Source: Streptomyces violaceus (lineage in GTDB: Bacteria > Actinomycetota > Actinomycetes > Streptomycetales > Streptomycetaceae). Taken from it: a stretch of 6,864 bases of DNA. Location of the stretch: assembly GCA_000715635.1 (NCBI GenBank), contig KL569100.1, positions 202,127 to 208,990 of the forward strand, in the 5' to 3' direction. Under the pieces are notes generated by a model. The model ran no database searches, was not told the origin of the DNA, and was given only the letters and a program-made list of their open reading frames with translations. Numbering within the stretch: position 1 is the stretch's first letter; each line of letters opens with the position of its first letter. Of the stretch, positions 1 to 4,835 are shown piece by piece. The position numbers and the translations under genes are program-made.

Positions 1-600
1 GCCGATGAGCGCGCTCAGCCCAGGCCGACGCTCTGCTGTGAGTTCGAGGCGAGCGACTCGCTCATCGTGCTGCCCGGTGCCGGATCCCCGCAGATCCCAT
101 CCCATGTCGGTGAGCCGATGAAGGAATGTGGCGATCGGATCAACGTCGAGAGGAAGGCGGGCCAGGACCTCGGCCCGCACGAGCGGTACGCCGAGCCGGG
201 CAGCAAAGTCGGAGACCCACAGAGTGATCAGCCGGACGGTGTCGTCGGAGCGGTCGGGCAGGGTGTGGACGCAGCCCAGGAAGAGGCACGGGCCCTCGCC
301 CCATCGGAGGTGGGGCCCGCGCTGCGGGATCATGCATGCCAGCAGCAGCCCGTCCTCGAACAGTCCGGCCGGCTTTGCCTGCGGGTCGCGGAACAGAGCC
401 GAGATGTCGGCTCGGGCCGGTACAGGCAGACCGCGCGTGGTGAGCCAGCGTTGACGGCCCTGGACGAGTGCGGCGGCCTCGTCTCGTTCGGCGTCGGCGC
501 ACAGTGTCCGCATCTCATACACGGCCGGTAACGCTGTCGCGCGCCGGTGCAGGACGGCGTGTAAGGGCTTGGTGGAGACAGAAACGGGTGACGCGTTCAC
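1..600 (-). CDS. Unknown protein, possibly GNAT-like, with two TTA codons; truncated at the left edge
   Basis: A minus-strand frame runs from GTG 600 through the left edge with no stop for 200 codons. The start overlaps the regulator stop as GTGA, with GGAG (611-608) seven bases upstream. I do not firmly recognise the family. The layout resembles acetyltransferase-like (GNAT fold) streptomycete proteins: a helix ERDEAAALVQGRQRWLTTRG (38-57), a strand pair GLFEDGLLLACMI (79-91), a central strand CLFLGCVHTLPD (105-116), a helix TLWVSDFAARLGV (126-138), then FLHRLTDMGWDLRGSG (159-174). The usual RxxGxG acetyl-CoA loop is not evident; the matching place reads RSDDTVRL. Leu13 and Leu24 are TTA (562-564 and 529-531), the only in-frame TTA codons I find in the window, which would make translation depend on the bldA tRNA. 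Function is unassigned, but translation linked to the tandem-HTH protein suggests the two act together. Confidence 0.82.
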   Translation of the reverse strand, partial: MNASPVSVSTKPLHAVLHRRATALPAVYEMRTLCADAERDEAAALVQGRQRWLTTRGLPVPARADISALFRDPQAKPAGLFEDGLLLACMIPQRGPHLRWGEGPCLFLGCVHTLPDRSDDTVRLITLWVSDFAARLGVPLVRAEVLARLPLDVDPIATFLHRLTDMGWDLRGSGTGQHDERVARLELTAERRPGLSALIG

Positions 601-1088
601 TGGCTCGCTCCGCTCTCCGTCGTGGCGGCTGGCCTGGTGCCCAGCAGGCCCCACGCGTGGGCAAGGACGACGAGCTGGGTGGTGTTGGCCGCCCCGGTCT
701 TGTCGAGCAGTTCGTCGTGTGCCGCTCGGACGTCGGCGGGGGCGATCTTGGCGGCGACGGCGATGTCGTGGGGATTGCTGTGCTCAGCGACGGCCTGCAG
801 CAGCAGTTGCTGCTCCGGGCTGAGCTTGGGCGTTGGCCTGTCCGTTGTGGGTGGGGCGACCTGTTGGGCAGCGAACAGGCGGTGCACGATCACCGGTGGT
901 TTGCAGCGGGGCGGGCAGTGGAGGCTCGCCCGGATGTCGCGGACGTACTGGCGGACGGTTACGGCCGAGAGTTCGGTCTCGGTGGCGATCTCATGGGGGG
1001 TGAGGCCGCCTGCGAGGTGCTGGGCGACGCGCTGCAAGGTCGGCGTCAGGGGTGTGATGGGTGCGCTGGTCGTCACGGGCGGGGTCAC
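597..1088 (-). CDS. Tandem LuxR/GerE-type helix-turn-helix regulator
   Basis: From GTG 1088 this is a 163-residue protein; the same frame is open to GTG 1196 (199 residues). Two LuxR-like HTH units are visible. The first is at about 14-77, with LAGGLTPHEIATETELSAVT (25-44), VRQYVRDIRASL as the recognition helix region and IVHRLFAAQQV as the closing helix. The second is at about 87-150: LSPEQQLLLQAVAEHSNPHD (89-108), then DVRAAHDELLDKTGA and QLVVLAHAWGLL, matching the LTPREREVLRLVAEG...LLAKLGARNRAQLVVLAYESGLV pattern of the family. There is no receiver, autoinducer-binding or ATPase domain, so it probably binds DNA constitutively or by interaction with a partner. A CPPRC motif (58-62) sits between the units; metal binding is only a possibility. 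Its TGA overlaps the next gene's GTG (GTGA). Target genes cannot be read from the sequence. It is separated from the conservon transcript by two hairpins. Confidence 0.82.
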   Translation of the reverse strand: MTPPVTTSAPITPLTPTLQRVAQHLAGGLTPHEIATETELSAVTVRQYVRDIRASLHCPPRCKPPVIVHRLFAAQQVAPPTTDRPTPKLSPEQQLLLQAVAEHSNPHDIAVAAKIAPADVRAAHDELLDKTGAANTTQLVVLAHAWGLLGTRPAATTESGASQ

Positions 1089-1093
1089 GGGTG

Positions 1094-1103
1094 TCTCTTT
1101 CTC
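1094..1103 (-). promoter_or_regulatory. Ribosome binding site supporting the GTG start at 1088
   Basis: On the minus strand GAGAAAGAGA lies about five bases before the GTG at 1088-1086. The longer frame opening at GTG 1196 has no purine-rich site and begins inside a hairpin loop, so this site decides the start of the tandem-HTH gene. Confidence 0.5.
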
Positions 1104-1129
1104 GGCTGGGTGGATGGTCACTGGGAGGG

Positions 1130-1168
1130 GTGCCGCCGGTCCCCGCGGGGGACGGGGGCCGGCGGCAC
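1130..1168 (-). terminator. Second tandem hairpin between the dehydrogenase-like and regulator genes
   Basis: GTGCCGCCGG (1130-1139) pairs perfectly with CCGGCGGCAC (1159-1168). Directly inside it, TCCCC (1140-1144) pairs with GGGGA (1148-1152) around a GCG loop, leaving a 6-base G-rich bulge (1153-1158). The stem therefore totals 15 pairs. It sits right after the first hairpin and before the preferred regulator start at 1088, so it may reinforce termination or act in the regulator's leader. Confidence 0.55.
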
Positions 1169-1171
1169 GGG

Positions 1172-1212
1172 CCCGTGCGCGGCGGTCTGGATTCACGGGT
1201 GCCGCGCACGGG
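1172..1212 (-). terminator. Perfect 12-bp inverted repeat just after the dehydrogenase-like gene
   Basis: CCCGTGCGCGGC (1172-1183) and GCCGCGCACGGG (1201-1212) are exact reverse complements separated by 17 bases. The repeat begins 3 bases past the TGA at 1216-1218 in the direction of transcription. There is no T-tract, as is common for Streptomyces terminators. It is the most likely 3' end of the conservon/dehydrogenase transcript. In-frame GTG 1196-1194 of the next reading frame falls in its loop. Confidence 0.65.
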
Positions 1213-1215
1213 GGC

Positions 1216-2469
1216 TCATGCGGCGGTGGGGTCGGGTCGTGCCCAGGCCGCTTCGGCGGCGAGGCGTTCGGACCACTGGATGTGGTCCTCGTCGAAGGCG
1301 GCGTCGGCCAGACGTATGCGCTGAACTTCGCCGGTTCCGGCCGGTGGGTACGTGTGCTGGATGTCGCGCCACAGGCGCTGGAGGACGTAGTCGCGGTCGA
1401 GGGCGTGGGCGCCGTGCAGTTCCATGGCGTCCTGGGCTGACTTCATGGCCCACTGGTGGCCGAGATACTTGGCGTTGATCAGGTCGGCGTCGCAGGGCAG
1501 GCCCTGGTCGAGGAGGTGCACGGACTGGTAGGCCAGGATTCGTGCGGCGCGCAGGCGGGCCTCCATGTCACCGATGCGGTCCCGCAGGACCGGCAGATCG
1601 GACAGGGCGCCCCGGTAGCGGGCGCGCGCCTTGAGGCGGGCAGTCGTGGTGGCCACGACCGCCTCGTGGATACCGAGGCTGACTGCGGCCAGGTTGGGAC
1701 GGCCGTACAGGATGCTGCTGCTCTGGGCCACGCTCAGCCCCTGGCCGATCTCTCCGACCACGTTGTCCTCGGGGACGCGGACGTGGTCGAGGTCGAGGCG
1801 GCCGGCGGAGAAGCCGTGCAGGCCGAGGCCGGGACGGTGGTCGGAAATCGAGACCCCGGGTTGGTCGGATTCGACCATGAACGCGGTCAGCGCCTGGGAA
1901 GTACTTACGCCGGCCTCGGCGGTTCGGGCGACGACGAGGTGGGCTCCCGCGAGATGGCTGTTGCCGATGTGGACCTTGCTGCCGGTGATCACCCATTGAT
2001 TGGCGGCGCGTTCGGCGGTGGTTTCGATGCCGCCGATGTGTCCGCCGGCCCGCGGTTCGGTCACGGCGATCGACAAAAGAAGTGAACCGTCCGCCACCCG
2101 CGGCAGCCAGCGGCCCTTCTGTTCATAAGTGGCGAAGTGCAACAACCCGCCGACGGGGATGAGGGTGGCCTGCAGGATGGCCGCGGCAGCCGCCGAGACC
2201 CGCGCGATGCGGTGGACCAGGACCGTCTTGGCCACATGGCCGGCGCCAAGACCGCCGAAGGCGGCCGGGACGGTGACGGCGAACCAGCCCCGTGCGGCCA
2301 TCAGATCGGCGACCTTGCGCTCCACCCTGCCCGGAGCGGCCTCCATACGTGCGGCACGCGGCGCGATGTGCTCTTCCGCGAAGGCGTCCGCCTCGTCCCA
2401 CAGCAGTTCGTGGCGGGCGGTGAGGTAGGGACGCAGCGCCGGTGGCGGAGCGTTGGGTGTGGCGGGCAT
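1216..2469 (-). CDS. Acyl-CoA dehydrogenase-fold protein with a divergent active site
   Basis: This 417-residue protein has the full three-domain length of the family. The N-terminal helical domain covers about 15-130 (ARGWFAVTVPAAFGGLG). The beta domain starts with IAVTEPRAGG (134-143) and GSKVHIGN (163-170), and a C-terminal four-helix domain runs from about 240. Family members use FAD to make alpha,beta-unsaturated acyl-CoA. By eye, the segment holding the usual catalytic Glu (EGTxEIQR) reads PAGTGEVQR (376-384), with Ala377 at the Glu place. The alternative Glu site used by isovaleryl-CoA dehydrogenase aligns near YGRPNLAA (255-262), also without Glu. The flavin-contact WIT segment is HIG. 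It may be an altered or inactive enzyme. The ATG at 2469 is chosen because the family begins here and GGGAGAGGGAG lies six bases upstream; the frame is open further upstream, to 2826, but that part overlaps the GAF gene and is low in complexity. Two hairpins follow its stop. Confidence 0.9.
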   Translation of the reverse strand: MPATPNAPPPALRPYLTARHELLWDEADAFAEEHIAPRAARMEAAPGRVERKVADLMAARGWFAVTVPAAFGGLGAGHVAKTVLVHRIARVSAAAAAILQATLIPVGGLLHFATYEQKGRWLPRVADGSLLLSIAVTEPRAGGHIGGIETTAERAANQWVITGSKVHIGNSHLAGAHLVVARTAEAGVSTSQALTAFMVESDQPGVSISDHRPGLGLHGFSAGRLDLDHVRVPEDNVVGEIGQGLSVAQSSSILYGRPNLAAVSLGIHEAVVATTTARLKARARYRGALSDLPVLRDRIGDMEARLRAARILAYQSVHLLDQGLPCDADLINAKYLGHQWAMKSAQDAMELHGAHALDRDYVLQRLWRDIQHTYPPAGTGEVQRIRLADAAFDEDHIQWSERLAAEAAWARPDPTAA

Positions 2470-2475
2470 GGTCGT

Positions 2476-2486
2476 CTCCCTCTCCC
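2476..2486 (-). promoter_or_regulatory. Ribosome binding site fixing the start of the dehydrogenase-like gene
   Basis: Read on the minus strand, GGGAGAGGGAG ends six bases before the ATG at 2469. It is a strong purine-rich Shine-Dalgarno match, and it decides between this ATG and the in-frame starts further upstream that would overlap the GAF gene. Confidence 0.75.
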
Positions 2487-2510
2487 TGGGGGAAGGTCGC
2501 ACAGTGGAGC

Positions 2511-2538
2511 GGCCGGGGATCGCCTGCGGCTCCCGGGT
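2511..2538 (-). terminator. Weak imperfect hairpin between the GAF and dehydrogenase-like genes
   Basis: In the 86-bp gap after the GAF stop, CCGGGGA (2513-2519) can pair imperfectly with TCCCGG (2531-2536), with an inner GCC-TGC-GGC stem and small bulges. It could attenuate transcription or be chance in GC-rich DNA. No T-tract follows and no clear promoter is visible in the gap, so the dehydrogenase-like gene may still belong to the conservon transcript. Confidence 0.25.
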
Positions 2539-2555
2539 GGGGGTGGTGGAACGGC

Positions 2556-3197
2556 CTAGCGGACGGGCGCGTGGGCGATGTGGTCCATCACCTGGGCGCC
2601 GGCGTTGATGACGATGTCTCTCAGCCGTCGGGCCTCGCTCAGGGGCCGCTTCTCGGGGTCGATGACGCACACTGTGCCCAGCACGGTGCCGCTGTCGTGG
2701 ATGAGCGGTGCGCCGAAGTAGGAGCGGATCCCGACCGCGTCGACCACATGGTTGCCGCTGAAGCGCGGGCTGGCGTGCACGTCGTGCAGCGGCAGGGCCT
2801 TCTTGCGGGCCATGACCTCCGGGCACCAGCCGTGGTCGCGGCTCATGGTGCGGCCGACGATGACGTACCCGCTGTCCGCGGGCGGCTGGTGCAGCCCGAC
2901 GAAGGTCTGCTCCTCCAGGAAGAGATTGACGAACCCGTACAGGAATCCGGCCTGCGTGGCCATGTCGCGTGCCAGCTCGTCGAAGTCCCGGCTGGCAGCG
3001 GTGGGCACGCCCAGGCGCTCGAGCAGCTCATACCGCCGCGCCAGTTCGGTCGTCTGCTCGTCCTGCGGGCCGGTGACGGCAACGTCAGCCGAGACGGACG
3101 GCCCAAGGCCGCTGTCTCGCATGTTGCGTCGCGGCAGTGTCCGGGTTGCTCGGACGGTCTGCGGTACGAGGTAGTGGTCGTTGGGCTGATATGACAT
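2556..3197 (-). CDS. GAF-domain protein coupled to the conservon
   Basis: This 213-residue protein has an N-terminal region of about 45 residues without clear structure, then a helix (ELARRYELLERLG, about 51-63) and a single GAF domain covering about 70-207. Visible GAF landmarks are RDHGWCPEVM (120-129), LHDVHASPRFSGN (137-149), GIRSYFGAPLI (156-166) and VLGTVCVIDPEKRPLSE (172-188). GAF domains bind small ligands such as cyclic nucleotides, haem or tetrapyrroles, or mediate dimerisation. His122 and Cys125 are noticeable polar residues, but no ligand can be assigned. No output domain is present, so it more likely works through a partner. The ATG shares its first base with the cvnD stop (TGATG) and has AGGA six bases upstream, so synthesis is probably coupled to the GTPase. 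Met26 is a weaker alternative start. A role as a fifth conservon component is inferred. Confidence 0.9.
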   Translation of the reverse strand: MSYQPNDHYLVPQTVRATRTLPRRNMRDSGLGPSVSADVAVTGPQDEQTTELARRYELLERLGVPTAASRDFDELARDMATQAGFLYGFVNLFLEEQTFVGLHQPPADSGYVIVGRTMSRDHGWCPEVMARKKALPLHDVHASPRFSGNHVVDAVGIRSYFGAPLIHDSGTVLGTVCVIDPEKRPLSEARRLRDIVINAGAQVMDHIAHAPVR

Positions 3198-3865
3198 CAG
3201 GCGTCCTGGAGGGTGGTAGTGGCTGCTGGGCGAGCGGGGCCTGCCGATGCGCTCTTCACGGCGTGGCCGACGAGGGTCAGCAGGACGCCGGCAACGTGGT
3301 TCGGGTCGCGGGCATCGCAGGTGACCACCGGTGCAGAGGTGGGGAGTTCGAGGGCGGTGCGGACCTGTTCGGGGTGGTAGCGGTGTGCTCCGTCGAACTG
3401 GTTGATGGCGACGACGAAAGGCAGGCCGATGTCTTCGAAGAAGCTGACGGGAGTGAAGCTGCTTTCCAGGCGGCGGGTGTCGACCAGGACGACCGCGCCG
3501 ACGGCTCCGCGGGAGAGGTCGTACCAGAGGTCGACGAACCGGTCCTGGCCGGGCGTGCCGAACAGGAATAGTTCCAGCGGCACGGGCGCGTCCGGCAGGC
3601 TGAGGCGGCCGAAGTCGAAGGCGACCGTGGTGGTCTGCTTCGCCTCGATGCCTGCCAGGCTGTCCACGTCAGCGCCCGCCTCGGTCAGGTACTCCTCCGT
3701 GCTCAGCGGCGTGATCTCGCTGACGGCACCAACGGCGGTGGTCTTGCCCGCGCCGAAGCCCCCGGCAATCACGATCTTCAGCACAGTGGGTGCACCGGCC
3801 TGCGGGCGCGACGGACTCCGCAGCGCCACGGTCGAGTCATCCGGCCTTGGGGTAGCCGACGGCAT
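3197..3865 (-). CDS. cvnD: Conservon component CvnD: Ras-like small GTPase
   Basis: This 222-residue ATP/GTP-binding protein has an N-terminal extension of about 27 residues before the G domain. The P-loop is GGFGAGKTT (35-43). The switch-I region is rich in Thr, with TTTVAFDFGR around 78-87. The G3 motif is GTPGQDRF (103-110), keeping the Gln in the place of the Ras catalytic Gln. The G4 motif is NQFD (155-158) instead of NKxD, and CDAR (183-186) sits where the SAK-like G5 is expected. CvnD proteins commonly depart from NKxD, so GTP specificity rests on family knowledge: CvnD9 of S. coelicolor was reported to have GTPase activity. It probably cycles under control of CvnB and CvnA (inference). 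The ATG lies inside cvnC, with AGGAAG seven bases upstream. The TGA stop shares one base with the ATG of the GAF gene (TGATG). Confidence 0.93.
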   Translation of the reverse strand: MPSATPRPDDSTVALRSPSRPQAGAPTVLKIVIAGGFGAGKTTAVGAVSEITPLSTEEYLTEAGADVDSLAGIEAKQTTTVAFDFGRLSLPDAPVPLELFLFGTPGQDRFVDLWYDLSRGAVGAVVLVDTRRLESSFTPVSFFEDIGLPFVVAINQFDGAHRYHPEQVRTALELPTSAPVVTCDARDPNHVAGVLLTLVGHAVKSASAGPARPAATTTLQDA

Positions 3866-4250
3866 CGGGCCACTTCCTCTTCAGGCCCACAGAGAGGGCC
3901 GCCAATAGGTGGGTGGTGGGACGCTCATCCGCGTCTGCGTCGGAGGCGGTATAGGCATCGGTGACGGAGACGACCAGGGCATCGGCGTCCAAGAGGTCCG
4001 AGACGAGGATCTTGACGGCGGTGACGGGGCGGCGGAGTCGGCCCGCCAGCTCGGTCACGGAACGCCGGTGCTCTCGGCACAGGGCGAGGATCTCTTCGCA
4101 CTCCGCGACCTGCCCCGGGCCCGGCCGCCCCGTCCCGGCGTCCAGCACGGTCTCCAAGCCCAGCAGGTGCCGCGGCTTGGTGCGCCCGCGCGTCAGCGTG
4201 TAGGTCCGCACGAACGTCAACTCCTCGGCCGAGCGGCCGTGTGTGCTCAC
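3837..4250 (-). CDS. cvnC: Conservon component CvnC: DUF742 protein
   Basis: This 137-residue DUF742 protein shows the family signature VRTYTLTRGRTKPRH at residues 14-28. A winged-helix-like stretch follows at about 50-94 (ILALCREHRRSVTELAGRL, then VTAVKILVSDLLDADALVV). Members usually run about 115-140 residues and end in a short amphipathic segment, here LLAALSVGLKRKWP. The molecular role of DUF742 is unsettled. In conservons it is found with the kinase-like, Roadblock and GTPase proteins and is thought to be part of the same membrane-associated complex. The start is GTG, overlapping the cvnB stop by 4 bp (GTGA), with GAGG four bases upstream. The 3' end overlaps the cvnD start by 29 bp. 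The acidic stretch SDADADE near residues 105-112 precedes the terminal helix. Confidence 0.93.
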   Translation of the reverse strand: MSTHGRSAEELTFVRTYTLTRGRTKPRHLLGLETVLDAGTGRPGPGQVAECEEILALCREHRRSVTELAGRLRRPVTAVKILVSDLLDADALVVSVTDAYTASDADADERPTTHLLAALSVGLKRKWPDAVGYPKAG

Positions 4251-4762
4251 CGGACCTCAGCACCCGTGCCGACGCGGACGGGGATCTGCATGTAAGGGGC
4301 GAACTTCTGGACGAGGCGCCCCATCTCGAACCCGACGGTGCCCGCGTCGGCGTCCGTGGTGGCGATGACGGCGAGGATCGTGTCCACCTCACCGCGTTCG
4401 TTGCCGGGATGGCCCTCGAACGCTGCGCTGCACCCGGCGCTCTGGACGAAGAACAGGCAGTCGTCTCGCTCGATGATGACTTGCTTGGCCGGCCTCTTCT
4501 TGTGGCTGGGGCCGGTGATGTTCGTCGCGAGGGAGGCCACTCCGCTGAGCGCGGCCGACAGTTCGTCCGCCCAGTCCTTGTCGACGTCGCTGTCCAGCAG
4601 CCGCAGTCCGTCGCGCGACAGCAGGACGGCGTGCGTGACGCCCGGAGTCTCGGAGGTGAAGTGACGCAGCAGCCAGGCCATGTTGTCCCGTTGACCGCTT
4701 GCCGTCGTCTCGGATGCGGGCGCGTCGCTGGTCACGTTGTTCATCGCGGGGTGGGTGCTCAT
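4247..4762 (-). CDS. cvnB: Conservon component CvnB: Roadblock/LC7-domain protein
   Basis: This 171-residue protein has a flexible N-terminus of about 27 residues followed by a Roadblock/LC7 fold. The core begins with MAWLLRHFTSETPGVTHAVL (28-47), continues through RDGLRLLDSD and a helix ending SLATNITG, and ends with a GTVGFEMGRLVQKFAPYM helix. Roadblock proteins dimerise and act on small GTPases; MglB, the partner of the Myxococcus GTPase MglA, is the best-known bacterial parallel. In this operon CvnD is the expected partner (inference). Between the FFVQSAG strand and the ILAVIATT strand there is a loop, AAFEGHPGNERGEVDT, longer than in the CvnB proteins I recall. GGAG lies 8 bases before the ATG; internal Met7 and Met28 are possible but less supported. 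The TGA stop overlaps the cvnC start as GTGA, indicating translational coupling. Confidence 0.93.
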   Translation of the reverse strand: MSTHPAMNNVTSDAPASETTASGQRDNMAWLLRHFTSETPGVTHAVLLSRDGLRLLDSDVDKDWADELSAALSGVASLATNITGPSHKKRPAKQVIIERDDCLFFVQSAGCSAAFEGHPGNERGEVDTILAVIATTDADAGTVGFEMGRLVQKFAPYMQIPVRVGTGAEVR

Positions 4763-4835
4763 AGGGATCGCTCCAGAAGGGGGAAGGGCCAGCGGATGTA
4801 ACAGGCCACCGGGAACGTGAAAGGAAGGGCGAGAA

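Noticed and set aside
51..63. Short inverted repeat GAGCGACTCGCTC
   Set aside because: Five-base arms inside a coding region of GC-rich DNA are expected by chance.
67..531. Plus-strand open frame at the left end
   Set aside because: It lies antisense to the coupled gene starting at GTG 600, which has a ribosome site and a GTGA junction. The plus-strand translation shows no recognisable structure.
1089..1196. Longer start (GTG 1196) for the tandem-HTH gene
   Set aside because: There is no ribosome site, the GTG lies in the loop of a perfect hairpin, and the added residues are low in complexity. GTG 1088 has a purine-rich site, but the choice is not certain.
1456..2085. Long plus-strand open frame antisense to the dehydrogenase-like gene
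   Set aside because: High-GC third-position bias opens long antisense frames. Its translation is low in complexity and matches no family, while the minus strand has a clear enzyme.
2470..2826. N-terminal extension of the dehydrogenase-like frame up to 2826
   Set aside because: It overlaps the GAF gene, its translation is Arg/Pro-rich with no family match, and a strong ribosome site sits before the ATG at 2469.
4763..4835. Possible promoter in the cvnA-cvnB gap (TTTCAC ... TTACAT on the minus strand)
   Set aside because: The match to -35/-10 consensus is weak and the spacing short. The other conservon genes are tightly coupled, so I do not claim it.
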